From Sphingomonas arenae (GTDB taxonomy: Bacteria > Pseudomonadota > Alphaproteobacteria > Sphingomonadales > Sphingomonadaceae), in the NCBI RefSeq assembly GCF_016924655.1, contig NZ_JAFFJU010000001.1:496001-560000 (forward strand): a DNA stretch of 64,000 nucleotides. The letters are read 5' to 3'. Shown here piece after piece: positions 24,861 through 33,715 of the stretch. The notes below the pieces were generated by a model. That model made no database searches. It was not told the DNA's origin and saw nothing but the letters and a program-made list of their open reading frames with translations. Numbering within the stretch: the stretch's first letter is position 1; the number at the start of each line of letters is the position of its first letter. The position numbers and the translations under genes are program-made.

Positions 24861-25241
24861 TTGCGTCTTGCCATTCTTGTCGCGGCCGTGCTGGCTGCCA
24901 CGCCGTCGGTCGCCACCGCTCAGAACATGAACGCACAGCTGTTTCATGAGAGGGCAACCGCGCTCAAGAAGAAGGGCGCGATGGCCATTTTTTCCCGCGG
25001 CGAGATCAAGGCGTTGATGACCGAAGGGCAGGCCGCCGGGCTCAAGGCCCGCGAACACCGCCTTGCCGCGGCCAAGTCGGGCACCAAGGCCCGTTTCTGT
25101 CCGCCCGAAGGCAAGCAGAGCATGGACAGCACCGAATTCATGAAGCGGCTTTCCGCCATCCCCGAAGCCGAGCGGCGCAAGATCGACATGAGCGAGGCGA
25201 CCTTGCGCATCCTCGCGGCCAAGTACCCGTGCCGCGGCTAG
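24861..25241 (+). CDS. Small exported protein, paralogue B (Rap1a/Tai-like?)
   Basis: Also 126 residues if started at TTG 24861, which has GGGGAGG 7 bases upstream; a GTG at 24819 would put 14 residues before the signal peptide. Signal LRLAILVAAVLAATPSVATA is followed by LFHERATALKKKGAMAIFSR, RFCPPEGKQSMDSTEFMKRL and EATLRILAAKYPC, aligning over the whole length with paralogue A (LKxKGxxAxF, xxYC/FCxP, EFxxxLxAIPxAERxxxxxxxAxLRILxxKYPC). Equal length supports both chosen starts. Tandem duplication behind ftsH; function unknown. Confidence 0.7.
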   Translation: MRLAILVAAVLAATPSVATAQNMNAQLFHERATALKKKGAMAIFSRGEIKALMTEGQAAGLKAREHRLAAAKSGTKARFCPPEGKQSMDSTEFMKRLSAIPEAERRKIDMSEATLRILAAKYPCRG

Positions 25242-25242
25242 G

Positions 25243-26295
25243 CTAGTCGAAGATACCAAGCGTCAGCAGAACCAGCAGAAACAGCGTCGTGGTGACCGCG
25301 ACGACGAACACCAGAGCGATCGTGCGCCACAGCGCTCCAACCCTGCTGAGCTGATAAGCGCCCTTCAGTTGGCGATACATATGGAACGGCGGGATAAGCC
25401 AGAGCAGGCCTGACATATTGGCCAGGCCGAGGCGGATCATCACCGCTGCCACAACCGCCAACAACGTCATGAAGCAGAGCGAATAAGTCACGAAGATCGT
25501 GTGGTCGTATAGCCGGAAGCGCCGGCTGAACGGGAAGAGCAGCCACATGAATGGGACGCTCAGCGGAATGAGCATCCAGCTGAACTTGTACGCGTTGGTC
25601 TTGAGCTTGAAGAAAAGCAGGTCCGGGTTCCTGGCGACCTTTTCGATCGGCTCGCGCAGCCACGGGGGAATCGAGGCCCGCTCTTCCGCCGTATCGAGCT
25701 TCAGCACCCGCTGGTCGCGAAATGCCTCGGTGACCTGCAGGTCGTCGCGCGCCGCCTGCAGTTTCCGGTCGATGTCCGCGGTGGGACGCTGCTGGGCCAC
25801 TGCGGCGGCGCGTTCCGCTTCCAACCGGCGGACGAGTTCGCGCTGCTGGTTGGCGCTATTCTCGATCCCTTCCCGGAGCTGGTCTCCTGACGCCATGTTC
25901 AGCGTTCCGGTCAGTCCCAGCACCGCAAACATCAGGAACACGCAGAACAGAAACAGCGCGATTGGCGAGACGAAGCTGGCGCGCTGCCCCTCGATGTAGC
26001 GCCGGGTCAGCTCGCCCGGGCGCCACGCGAGCATCGGCAGGGTGCGCCAGATCTTTCCCTCGAAGTGGAACACGCCGTGCAGCAGGTCATGGCCGAAGGC
26101 ATGAAGCGAGCGGTGCACGTGCGCCCGCTGCCCGCAGGCATGGCAATAATCCCCGACGAGGCCCGTGCCGCAGTTGAGGCAGGACCGTTCCTGCGTATGG
26201 CCGTCCGCGCCGACCGGTGCCCCGGTTCGCGGTTCAACCGCTGCCCCGAGAACGCCGCCCGTGACTGCATCTGCGATCGGCTCGACTGCGGTCAT
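25243..26295 (-). CDS. DUF3667 family membrane protein
   Basis: A 350-residue protein with an N-terminal zinc ribbon (Cys39, Cys42, Cys51, Cys54 in CLNCG...CHACGQ), then HRSLHAFGHDLLHGVFHFEG and KIWRTLPMLAWRPGELTRRY, the signature of DUF3667, and four to five membrane helices. A charged stretch between residues about 155 and 225 is predicted to form a coiled coil (RELVRRLEAERAAAVAQQRP). Start ATG 26295 gives GGAACAGGA upstream. Cellular role unknown. It converges on paralogue B and diverges from nadD with a 58-base gap. Confidence 0.85.
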   Translation of the reverse strand: MTAVEPIADAVTGGVLGAAVEPRTGAPVGADGHTQERSCLNCGTGLVGDYCHACGQRAHVHRSLHAFGHDLLHGVFHFEGKIWRTLPMLAWRPGELTRRYIEGQRASFVSPIALFLFCVFLMFAVLGLTGTLNMASGDQLREGIENSANQQRELVRRLEAERAAAVAQQRPTADIDRKLQAARDDLQVTEAFRDQRVLKLDTAEERASIPPWLREPIEKVARNPDLLFFKLKTNAYKFSWMLIPLSVPFMWLLFPFSRRFRLYDHTIFVTYSLCFMTLLAVVAAVMIRLGLANMSGLLWLIPPFHMYRQLKGAYQLSRVGALWRTIALVFVVAVTTTLFLLVLLTLGIFD

Positions 26296-26353
26296 TCCTG
26301 TTCCCCTGAGCCGACAGTGGCTCAATCCGTCGTGTGCTGCTAGTCCTCCCATT

Positions 26354-27007
26354 GTGCGGCGCATCGGGCTTCTGGGGGGCAGCTTCAATCCGGCCCATCG
26401 CGCGCACCGGCGGATGAGCCTGGCGGCGATGGAGGCGCTTGGCCTTGACGAGGTCTGGTGGCTGGTCTCGCCCGGCAATCCGCTGAAGTCCGCTACCGGC
26501 ATGGCGCCCTTCGCTGCCCGCCTTGCCTCCGCCCGGCTGCAGGCACGGCGAGCGCCGATCAAGGTCAGTGACTTCGAGGCGCGGGTGGGGACCCGCTACA
26601 CGGTGGACACCCTTCACAAGTTGCTCGCCCGCCATCCCCGGCACCGCTTCGTCTGGCTGATGGGGGAGGACACTGTGGCGCAATTCCATCAGTGGCGGCG
26701 CTGGCGTGACTTGGCGCGAATGGTCCCGATTGCCGTGCTTTCCCGGCCCGGGTATGATGACGACGCCCGCGCGGCTCGCGCGATGGGCTGGCTCCGGCGC
26801 TTCGTCCGACCCCGGGGCCAGGCAAGAGACTGGACGCGTTGGAGTGCACCGGCGATTATCTTCCTGAGGCTTCCGCCCGACCGGACCTCCGCCACCGCCC
26901 TCCGCGCGCTCGACCCCGATTGGCACAACCGTTTCGCCTGCAACATGAGCGGGCCTTCGCGCGTTGACCCCGACAACAACAGGAGAGAACTTGGCCGACG
27001 ACCCTAA
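26354..27007 (+). CDS. nadD: Nicotinate-nucleotide adenylyltransferase
   Basis: A 217-residue enzyme that adenylates nicotinate mononucleotide in NAD synthesis. GGSFNPAHRAH (residues 8-18) is the nucleotidyl-transfer motif, in which the family's HxGH reads HRAH; VWWLVSPGNPLK, GTRYTVDTLHKLL and FVWLMGEDTVAQFHQWRRW are typical of NadD. In the C-terminal ISSTxIR region the enzyme has RTSATALRA, so the usual 'Sst.iR' is partly changed. Start GTG 26354. It heads the run nadD-rsfS-rlmH-envC-ctpA; rsfS begins inside its 3' end. Confidence 0.93.
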   Translation: MRRIGLLGGSFNPAHRAHRRMSLAAMEALGLDEVWWLVSPGNPLKSATGMAPFAARLASARLQARRAPIKVSDFEARVGTRYTVDTLHKLLARHPRHRFVWLMGEDTVAQFHQWRRWRDLARMVPIAVLSRPGYDDDARAARAMGWLRRFVRPRGQARDWTRWSAPAIIFLRLPPDRTSATALRALDPDWHNRFACNMSGPSRVDPDNNRRELGRRP

Positions 27008-27392
27008 AGAAGCTGGCGCTCCCGCTGTCGCCACGGTGGAAGAGCTTCACCGAAGCGTGCTCCAGTCGCTGGATGACGACCAGGCCGTCGAAGTCGTTTC
27101 CATCCCGCTGGCGGGCAAGTCGAGCATTGCCGATCACATGGTCATCGCCTCGGGCCGCTCGACGCGGCAGGTGGCGTCCATGGCCACCAAGCTCGCCGAC
27201 CGCCTGAAGAAGGAGTTCGGGAAGAATGTCCGGGTCGAAGGGCTGCCGGCTGCCGACTGGGTCCTGATCGACGCCGACGACGTCATCGTCCACCTGTTCC
27301 GTCCGGAGGTCCGCACCTTCTACAATCTCGAGCGCATGTGGGCGTTCGGGGACGAGCCGGTGAAGCAGGCGGCGGGCGCTTCCCCGGCCTGA
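26991..27392 (+). CDS. rsfS: Ribosomal silencing factor RsfS
   Basis: A 133-residue protein that binds ribosomal protein uL14 and blocks subunit joining in starvation. The core reads VLQSLDDDQAVEVVSIPLAG, SSIADHMVIASGRSTRQVAS and WVLIDADDVIVHLFRPEVRTFYNLERMW, all RsfS/Iojap signatures. TTG 26991 is preferred as start since AGGAGAG lies 5-6 bases upstream; TTG 26964 is the alternative. It overlaps the nadD end by 17 bases and stops 1 base before rlmH. Confidence 0.95.
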   Translation: MADDPKEAGAPAVATVEELHRSVLQSLDDDQAVEVVSIPLAGKSSIADHMVIASGRSTRQVASMATKLADRLKKEFGKNVRVEGLPAADWVLIDADDVIVHLFRPEVRTFYNLERMWAFGDEPVKQAAGASPA

Positions 27393-27393
27393 C

Positions 27394-27816
27394 TTGCTCC
27401 TCCACATCACCGCCCGCGGGAAGATTGGTCGCTCGCCCGAAGCCGAGCTGGTCGACCGCTACCTGAAGCGCATCACCTGGCCGACCAGACTGACGGAACT
27501 GCCCGATCGAGGTGGCACCGTTCCCCCGCTCCCCACCAACAGCATCACCATTGCGCTGGACGAGCGTGGAGCGGCGCTCTCCTCCGTCGACCTGGCGCGA
27601 AAGCTGGAGCTTTGGAGGGACTCGGGAAAACGCGAGGCGCGCTTTCTGATCGGCGGGGCGGATGGCCATGGCGAGGAGAGCCGCGCCTCGGCCGACCTGC
27701 TGCTGAGCTTCGGGCCGGCGACATGGCCGCACCTATTGGTCCGGGCAATGCTCGCCGAACAATTGTTCCGGGCCACATCCTTCCTTGCAGGACACCCCTA
27801 TCATCGCGAAGGATAG
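27394..27816 (+). CDS. rlmH: 23S rRNA pseudouridine-1915 N3-methyltransferase
   Basis: A 140-residue SPOUT methyltransferase. SITIALDERGAALSSVDLAR, REARFLIGGADGHGEE with the SAM-binding knot loop, and the C-terminal RAMLAEQLFRATSFLAGHPY followed by HREG are characteristic of RlmH. TTG 27394 directly follows the rsfS stop (27392). Two adjacent genes, rsfS and rlmH, both act on the ribosome and are paired in many bacteria. Confidence 0.96.
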   Translation: MLLHITARGKIGRSPEAELVDRYLKRITWPTRLTELPDRGGTVPPLPTNSITIALDERGAALSSVDLARKLELWRDSGKREARFLIGGADGHGEESRASADLLLSFGPATWPHLLVRAMLAEQLFRATSFLAGHPYHREG

Positions 27817-27820
27817 CGGC

Positions 27821-28966
27821 ATGCGCCGTCTGGCCCTTCTTCTGCTCGCGCCTTTGCTCGTGTCGGCCACCGATCCGGCGAGCCAGGCGCGCGCCGATGC
27901 CGCGGCGGCGGGTCGCGAGGTCCAGCGGCTGGAGCAGGCTGCCCGGGACGCGCGGACCGAGGCGGAGAAGTTGCGCGCCGAGCAGGCCGCCGCAGCCGCG
28001 TCCATCGTGGCGGCGGAAAGCCGGATCAGCGCCGCCGAACTGCGCAGCGCCGCGCTCCAGCGTCAACTCGCAGAGCGCAAGGCGAAGCTCGCCGCGGAGC
28101 AACGGCCCGCGGCCATGCTGCTCGCCGGCGTGGCCCAGATGGGCCGTCGTCCGCCGTTGCTCGCGCTTGCCGACCGCGGCTCGATCCGCGACTTCGTCAC
28201 GATCCGGGCGCTGCTCGACACCACCGTCCCCGTTATCCGGGTGCGAACCGCTGCTCTCAGTACCGAGCTGGCAAAGGTCCAGCGGCTCGCGGAACAGGCC
28301 CGCGCCAATGCCGCCGAACTCGCACGCGAGAGGATAACGCTCCGTGAGGCGCAGCAGCGTTTCGCCGCTCTCGAGCGCGCGGCGATCGGGCGTGCGACGC
28401 GGCTCGGCGGTCAGGCCATCGCGGCGGGTGACGTGGCACTTGGCGCCGGCGAGCAGGCGGCGATGCTGGAGCGCGAGGCGGTTCAGCAGCGCAGCGCCGC
28501 ACGGCTCGCGGCCGACCTCGGCCGGCTGCCACCCGCTGCCGCCCGCCCCTTCCCGCCGGAGGGCGGTCCGGCCCCTCCCGCCCTCGACTGGCAGATGCCG
28601 ATCCAGGCGCGCGTGCTCACCGGCCTGTCCGAAGTGTCCGAGCATGGCGTGCGTTCACGCGGGGTCACGGTCGATGCCTACCGGGGCGCGCCCGTGCTCG
28701 CTCCCGCCGACGGTCGGGTCGCCTTCGCCGGTCCATTCCGCCGCCGTGAGGGCGTGGTGATCCTCGACCATGGCAACGGCTGGATGACGCTGATGACCGA
28801 GGTAAGAACGACGTTGCCGGTCGGCTCTGCGGTCTCGAAAGGCGTGCCGATCGGCCGGGCGCTGGGCGACATTACCGTGGAATTGAGCCGAAACGGCACG
28901 CCGCAGCCTTCGGCCCTCATCGCGCGTTCATCTCCCTTGCTGTCAAAGACCGGCAAGACAGGCTAG
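27821..28966 (+). CDS. envC: Murein hydrolase activator EnvC family protein
   Basis: A 381-residue periplasmic protein: signal peptide (LALLLLAPLLVSA), long coiled coil to about residue 235 (ASQARADAAAAGREVQRLEQ and REAQQRFAALERAAI), then a LytM (M23) domain with GAPVLAPADGRVAFAG, GVVILDHGNGWMTLMTEV and VGSAVSKGVPIGRALGD. The zinc ligands of active M23 peptidases are largely absent (the second motif has TEV where active enzymes keep HxH), as in E. coli EnvC, which activates amidases AmiA/B at the septum instead of cutting itself. Start ATG 27821 follows rlmH by 4 bases. Confidence 0.88.
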   Translation: MRRLALLLLAPLLVSATDPASQARADAAAAGREVQRLEQAARDARTEAEKLRAEQAAAAASIVAAESRISAAELRSAALQRQLAERKAKLAAEQRPAAMLLAGVAQMGRRPPLLALADRGSIRDFVTIRALLDTTVPVIRVRTAALSTELAKVQRLAEQARANAAELARERITLREAQQRFAALERAAIGRATRLGGQAIAAGDVALGAGEQAAMLEREAVQQRSAARLAADLGRLPPAAARPFPPEGGPAPPALDWQMPIQARVLTGLSEVSEHGVRSRGVTVDAYRGAPVLAPADGRVAFAGPFRRREGVVILDHGNGWMTLMTEVRTTLPVGSAVSKGVPIGRALGDITVELSRNGTPQPSALIARSSPLLSKTGKTG

Positions 28967-28996
28967 ATGGTCCCATCTGACCGCAAGGATTCGCGT

Positions 28997-30334
28997 ATGA
29001 TCCGCAAGCTGCTTCCCCCGCTCGCTCTCGTCGGCGCCCTGGCGCTGGTTCCGGTCACCACCTCTTCGCTCGCGGCGGCGGATGTGGACACCTACAAGGA
29101 GCTCGAGACCTTCATGGGCGTGTTCGAGCGCGTCCGGGCCAATTACGTCGACAAGGTGGATGATCACACGCTGATCAAGGGCGCCATCGACGGCATGCTC
29201 GCCAGCCTCGACCCGCACAGCAGCTACCTGGAAGCATCGGACTTCCAGCAGATGCGCACGACGACCGAAGGCAATTACGGGGGCCTCGGCCTTTCGGTCA
29301 CCATGGAGGACGGCACCGTCAAGGTGATATCCCCGACCGAGGACACTCCCGCCGACCGCGCCGGGATCAAGGCCGGCGACTACATCACCCACATCAATGG
29401 CGAGCTGCTTTATGGCCTCGACCTCGACGAGGCGGTCGAAAAGATGCGCGGCCCTCCCGGCAGCGGCATCAAGCTGACCATCGTCCGTCCGGGTCGTGAC
29501 AAGCCGTTTGACGTTGCGCTCAACCGGGAGCGCATCGAGCTTCGCCCGGTGAAGTGGGAGATCAAGGACGGGATCGGCATCGTCAACATCAACAGCTTCT
29601 CGGCGAACGTGGGTGCCGCCACCGAAGCGGCGCTGAAGGCGATCGACAAGGCGGCGGGCGGCAAGCCCATCGGCTACGTCGTCGACCTGCGCTCCAACCC
29701 GGGTGGCCTCCTCGACCAAGCGATCGAAGTGTCGGACGCCTTCCTGGAGCGGGGTGAGATCGTCTCGGAGCGCGGCCGGGAGAAGGATGACATCGAGCGC
29801 TTCTATGCCACGCCGGGCGACCTGACCGGCGGGCGGCCGATCATTGTGCTGGTCGATGCGGGTTCCGCCTCGGCCGCGGAGATCGTCGCCGGCGCACTGC
29901 AGGATCAGCGCCGCGCGATCGTCATGGGCGAGCGCAGCTTCGGCAAGGGCTCTGTCCAGACCGTCATTCAGCTGGACCAGGACAGCGCGCTCCGCCTGAC
30001 CACGGCGCGCTACTTCACGCCTTCGGGCCGGTCGGTGCAGGCGGGCGGAATCGATCCGGACATCGCCGTGCCGCAGCTGAGTGATCCCGACTACAAGGAC
30101 CGGCCGACAGTCCGCGAAGCCGACCTTCGCCGGCACCTCGTCGCGCAGAACAAGGTGGACGACGCGCTGCTCGAAAAGGACGACACGACCGATCCGCGCT
30201 TCGCGATGACCGCCGCGGAGCTGGAGAAGAAGGGCGTGAAGGACTTCCAGCTGGATTATGCGATCAAGACCCTGAAGCGCCTGAACCCGGCGCTGCGCAC
30301 CGCGGCCGGCGGGGCGGCAGCCAAGTCGCGTTAA
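28997..30334 (+). CDS. ctpA: S41 family C-terminal processing peptidase
   Basis: A 445-residue exported serine protease. After the signal peptide (to about residue 27) come an N-terminal helical segment, a PDZ domain (GLGLSVTMEDGTVKVISPTE, RAGIKAGDYITHINGELL) and the S41 core with GYVVDLRSNPGG, the catalytic Ser in GSASAAEIVAGAL and Lys in RSFGKGSVQTVI. Such proteases trim envelope proteins and, in several bacteria, murein hydrolases; adjacency to envC fits this. ATG 28997 has AAGGA upstream and matches the signal peptide better than ATG 28967. Confidence 0.95.
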   Translation: MIRKLLPPLALVGALALVPVTTSSLAAADVDTYKELETFMGVFERVRANYVDKVDDHTLIKGAIDGMLASLDPHSSYLEASDFQQMRTTTEGNYGGLGLSVTMEDGTVKVISPTEDTPADRAGIKAGDYITHINGELLYGLDLDEAVEKMRGPPGSGIKLTIVRPGRDKPFDVALNRERIELRPVKWEIKDGIGIVNINSFSANVGAATEAALKAIDKAAGGKPIGYVVDLRSNPGGLLDQAIEVSDAFLERGEIVSERGREKDDIERFYATPGDLTGGRPIIVLVDAGSASAAEIVAGALQDQRRAIVMGERSFGKGSVQTVIQLDQDSALRLTTARYFTPSGRSVQAGGIDPDIAVPQLSDPDYKDRPTVREADLRRHLVAQNKVDDALLEKDDTTDPRFAMTAAELEKKGVKDFQLDYAIKTLKRLNPALRTAAGGAAAKSR

Positions 30335-30338
30335 ACCG

Positions 30339-30830
30339 ATGGACGCTCGACGGGGCAGCATCGGCGTGAGGGCAGCGGACAGCAGCCTTCGCCGGGCACA
30401 ATGGCTGTCGGTACTGGTGCCGTTCGGGCTCCTCGCCGGAGCATTGGGCTCGCAGCATCTCGGCGGCTTGAACCCGTGCGAGATGTGCTACTGGCAGCGT
30501 TATCCGCACTGGGCCGCGCTGGCGCTGGGCGGCTTGAGCTTCTTCCTCCCCCGGGGCGCACGCCCCCTGACTCTGCTGGCCGCGCTTGCGGTCGCCGTGT
30601 CGGGTGCGATCGGCGTCTTTCATGCCGGGGTCGAGCTCAAGTGGTGGCAGGGCCTCACGGAATGCACCGCCACCGGCGCGCGGACTCTCGAGGAAATCAT
30701 GGCCTCACCGCTCGTCCGCTGCGACCAGGTCCAGTTCGAGTTCCTCGGCGTCTCCATGGCAGGCTGGAACGCCATCATCTCCCTTTCCGCTGCCGGAGCG
30801 ATCGCATGGCTGAGCCTCAAGCGCCGCTGA
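30339..30830 (+). CDS. dsbB: Disulfide bond formation protein B
   Basis: A 163-residue inner-membrane protein with four helices that reoxidises DsbA and passes electrons to quinone. The first cysteine pair is Cys47-Cys50 in NPCEMCYWQRYPHW, the second pair Cys109 and Cys128 lies in the second periplasmic loop (GLTECTATG, PLVRCDQV). Start ATG 30339, 4 bases after ctpA; it overlaps coq7 by 25 bases. A DsbA-like lipoprotein is encoded at 44.7 kb. Confidence 0.93.
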   Translation: MDARRGSIGVRAADSSLRRAQWLSVLVPFGLLAGALGSQHLGGLNPCEMCYWQRYPHWAALALGGLSFFLPRGARPLTLLAALAVAVSGAIGVFHAGVELKWWQGLTECTATGARTLEEIMASPLVRCDQVQFEFLGVSMAGWNAIISLSAAGAIAWLSLKRR

Positions 30831-31369
30831 GCGAGGCGCGCTGGCGCCCCGGTGATCGCGTGCCGGACACGGCGTCGATGATCCGCGTCGACCAGGCGGG
30901 CGAATATGGCGCGACCCGCATCTATGCCGGTCAGCTGGCCGTGCTTGCGTCCGGGTCGCCCGCCGCGCACCTCGTCGCCCGCATGGCTGCGCAGGAGGAG
31001 CGGCACCTCAAGCGCTTCAACCAGCTGATGGCAGAGCGGCGGGTCCGCCCGACCCTGCTTCAGCCCTTGTGGAATGCTGGGGGCTTCGCATTGGGAGCGG
31101 TCACCGCGCTGATCGGCGAGAAGGCGGCCATGGCCTGCACGGACGCGGTCGAAACGGAGATCGACCGCCACTATGCCGAGCAATTGCGCGACCTCGGTGA
31201 TAGCGATCCCGAGCTTGCGGCGGATATCCGCGACTTTCAGGCCGAAGAGCTGGAGCATCGGGACGTTGCACGGGAAGCCGGCGCGATGGATGCTCCGGCC
31301 TATCCGGTCCTGACCACCGCCATTCGCGGCATCTGCCGGGTCGCGATCGGACTTTCGAAGAGAATCTAA
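30806..31369 (+). CDS. coq7: 5-demethoxyubiquinol 5-hydroxylase Coq7
   Basis: A 187-residue di-iron monooxygenase of ubiquinone synthesis. The iron-binding carboxylates and histidines are in VDQAGEYGATRIYAGQ, AQEERHLKRFN, DAVETEIDRHYAEQL and FQAEELEHRDVA, all conserved in Coq7. Start ATG 30806 lies inside the dsbB 3' end (different frame), which suggests translational coupling; both proteins depend on the membrane quinone pool. Together with ubiG at 11.4 kb it marks an aerobic ubiquinone producer. Confidence 0.94.
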   Translation: MAEPQAPLSEARWRPGDRVPDTASMIRVDQAGEYGATRIYAGQLAVLASGSPAAHLVARMAAQEERHLKRFNQLMAERRVRPTLLQPLWNAGGFALGAVTALIGEKAAMACTDAVETEIDRHYAEQLRDLGDSDPELAADIRDFQAEELEHRDVAREAGAMDAPAYPVLTTAIRGICRVAIGLSKRI

Positions 31370-31420
31370 GGGGATACGCCGGGAGCCTTCATCCGTTCTC
31401 GGCGACAGAAAGGAAGCGTC

Positions 31421-31831
31421 ATGTTGAAGTTTGCTCTCGCGGCCGCCGGCCTCGCCGGAACTGCCCTCACCGTCGCGGCCGCCGGCGCACCCGCCGCGGC
31501 CCAGAATGCCAGCGGCAATATCAGCGAGATCATCGTCTACGGCACCGACCCGTGCCCGCGCTCGACCGATGACGAAGTCGTGGTCTGCGCCCGCAAGCCG
31601 GAGAGCGAGCGCTATCGTATCCCTGAAAACCTCCGCACCGGCGGCGCCCGCCAGACCCGTGAAAGCTGGGCGGCGCGTGCCCGCAGCTTCGAGACGGTCG
31701 GCCGCACCGGCATCAACAGCTGCTCGGCCGTCGGTCCGGGCGGGCACACCGGCTGCCTCCAGCAGATCATCGACCAGGCCCGCGCGGAGAGCGCCGAGGC
31801 GGCGGTCGAAGGCACTCCCCCGGAGCAATAA
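31421..31831 (+). CDS. Exported protein of unknown function (sphingomonad type)
   Basis: A 136-residue periplasmic protein with signal peptide MLKFALAAAGLAGTALTVAA ending at PAAAQ. The mature part reads IIVYGTDPCPRSTDDEVVVC, RKPESERYRIPENLR and GINSCSAVGPGGHTGCLQQI, with four cysteines that can form two disulfides. I recall similar short proteins in many sphingomonads, with no known function. AAAGGAAG lies upstream of ATG 31421. A terminator-like repeat follows. Confidence 0.75.
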   Translation: MLKFALAAAGLAGTALTVAAAGAPAAAQNASGNISEIIVYGTDPCPRSTDDEVVVCARKPESERYRIPENLRTGGARQTRESWAARARSFETVGRTGINSCSAVGPGGHTGCLQQIIDQARAESAEAAVEGTPPEQ

Positions 31832-31841
31832 GGACGTTGTT

Positions 31842-31862
31842 ACCCCGGCCTTGAGCCGGGGT
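31842..31862 (+). terminator. Hairpin ACCCCGGC-CTTGA-GCCGGGGT
   Basis: Perfect 8-bp stem with a 5-base loop, 11 bases after the stop of the exported protein gene and ahead of the convergent DUF885 gene. This unit (GTTACCCCGGCCTTGAGCCG and on) is of a kind common between genes in sphingomonads, so it is both a repeat and a plausible terminator. Confidence 0.65.
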
Positions 31863-31887
31863 CCGCCTTACTACCGAGTCACGAGGT

Positions 31888-33639
31888 CTAACCCCGCTCC
31901 GCCGCAATCCACCCCTTCACTTGCGCCTCGAGCACATCGAGCGGCACCGACCCTTGCCCCAGCACCGCGTCATGGAAGCGACGCAGGTCGAAGCGGTCGC
32001 CTAGCTCCCGTTCCGCCTGCGTGCGCAGTTCGCGGATCTTCAGTTCGCCCAGCTTGTAGGCGAGCGCCTGTCCCGGATCGCTGATGTAGCGGTTCACCTC
32101 GGCGTCGATGTTCGCTTCGGTCAGCGTGCCGTTGTCGCGGAAGTACTGGACCGCCTGTTCCTTGCTCCAGCCCTTGGAGTGGATGCCCGTGTCCACCACC
32201 AGCCGGATGGCCCGCCACATCTCGTAGCCAAGCCGGCCCATATCCTTCTGCGGCGTGTCGTAGATGCCCATCTCGATCCCGAGCCGCTCGGAATAGAGGC
32301 CCCAGCCCTCCACGAATGCGGTGAAGAACGCGAGGTTCTTGCGCCACGGCGGCATGGCCAGTTCCTGCTGCAGGGCGATCTGCTGATGGTGACCGGGAAC
32401 GGCCTCGTGGACCGTCAGCGCCGGGATCTCCCAGAACGGCCGTTGGTCGAGCTTGGTGGTGTTCACGAGATAGAAGCCCGCGAGCCCGGTCTCGACGCTG
32501 CCGGGCTGATAGCGCGCGGTGGTATCGCCCGGCGCGGTGGCGAGATTCATCGGCCGGATGCCATAGGGCAGGCGCGCCAGCCGCCCAATCAGGCTCGGCA
32601 TCTTCCCATCGATGACCTTGGCCTGGAGAGCCGTCTTCTCCAGCAATTCCTCCGGCGTCCTGGCGAACCATTTGGCGTTGGTCCGCATGTCCTGGATCAT
32701 GGCCGTCCGGCTCGGGAACCCGGCCTTGCTCGCCACCTGGTCCATCTCGGCGCGGATCCGGGCTACTTCCTTCAGGCCAATCTCGTGGATCTGCTCGGGC
32801 GTCAGGTTCGTCGTGGTGTGCTGGCGAACCAGGAAGGCGTAATATTCACGGCCCTGCGGCGTGGACGAGATGCTGATGTTCTGACGGCACCTGCCGGCAA
32901 GCTCCCTGGCATAAAGCTGCGCGAACTCACGATAGGCCGGGTTCACCTGGCTCCGGATCACCTCCTGCGCGCGCGCCTGCAACGCCGCCCAGTCCGCCGC
33001 TGCCACTCCGCCCGGCCGCTGCCCGGCGAACGGCGCGTAGAAGCGCGACTTGGCGGGGTCGTCCGCGATCTGCCCGGTGATGGTGTCGGGCATGCGGGTC
33101 AGCGTCACGCACGGCTGGACGAAGCCCTCCCGCGCCGCCTTCCGGCTGATCTCGCCATAAGCCTTCATCCGCGACGGCACGAGAGCAAGGCGCGCAAGGT
33201 AGTTGTCGTAATCCGCCTTGGTGCGGAACGGCAGGGTCTCGCCGAGCCCCGCCAGATTGTCGTGGTACGACCCGAGCGTCGAATAGAGCATCTGCCGGTG
33301 CCCGAAGCGGTTCGCCTCGACCTGGTCCGACAGCATGGTGCGAAGGATCGCATGGTTGGTCTGGTCCGCCGGGCTGAGCGCACTCGTTGGGATGGCTTGC
33401 AGTCGCTTCAGGAACGCGCCGGCTTCCGCCGCCTGCCGGTCCATCTCGGCGAGGCTGAGCGGCGCCAATTCCCGGTCGTAGGTCGACACGCCGACCTGCG
33501 TCGCAAAGATCGGGTAAGTCTTCAGCGCCGCCGCCCAAACGTCGTCCTGCAGCTTCGCGAAGTCTTCCGTCGGGCCCGCGACGGCAGGCGCGCCGAGAGC
33601 CAGCACGCTGGCGGCAAGCGCAAGAGTCCAACGGCGCAT
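31888..33639 (-). CDS. DUF885 family metallopeptidase-like protein
   Basis: A 583-residue secreted protein with signal peptide to about residue 21 (LALGAPAVA). The zinc-site-like motif LTVHEAVPGHHQQIALQQEL, followed by FVEGWGLYSERLG, is the signature of DUF885 proteins, which resemble M3-like gluzincins in that the motif HEAxPGHxxQ with a downstream EGWxxYxE can bind zinc. Likely a periplasmic peptidase; substrate unknown. Start ATG 33639 gives a proper signal peptide. Stands alone on the minus strand. Confidence 0.85.
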   Translation of the reverse strand: MRRWTLALAASVLALGAPAVAGPTEDFAKLQDDVWAAALKTYPIFATQVGVSTYDRELAPLSLAEMDRQAAEAGAFLKRLQAIPTSALSPADQTNHAILRTMLSDQVEANRFGHRQMLYSTLGSYHDNLAGLGETLPFRTKADYDNYLARLALVPSRMKAYGEISRKAAREGFVQPCVTLTRMPDTITGQIADDPAKSRFYAPFAGQRPGGVAAADWAALQARAQEVIRSQVNPAYREFAQLYARELAGRCRQNISISSTPQGREYYAFLVRQHTTTNLTPEQIHEIGLKEVARIRAEMDQVASKAGFPSRTAMIQDMRTNAKWFARTPEELLEKTALQAKVIDGKMPSLIGRLARLPYGIRPMNLATAPGDTTARYQPGSVETGLAGFYLVNTTKLDQRPFWEIPALTVHEAVPGHHQQIALQQELAMPPWRKNLAFFTAFVEGWGLYSERLGIEMGIYDTPQKDMGRLGYEMWRAIRLVVDTGIHSKGWSKEQAVQYFRDNGTLTEANIDAEVNRYISDPGQALAYKLGELKIRELRTQAERELGDRFDLRRFHDAVLGQGSVPLDVLEAQVKGWIAAERG

Positions 33640-33715
33640 TCATTCCTCCCTCACCCGGTTGCGCGAACAGGAGAGGAGAAGGCGAACCCCGGGTCAAGCC
33701 CGCGCCGACGAGAGC

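Noticed and set aside
31842-31862. Possible CRISPR-like repeat
   Set aside because: Single unit, no regular spacing and no cas genes anywhere in the window.
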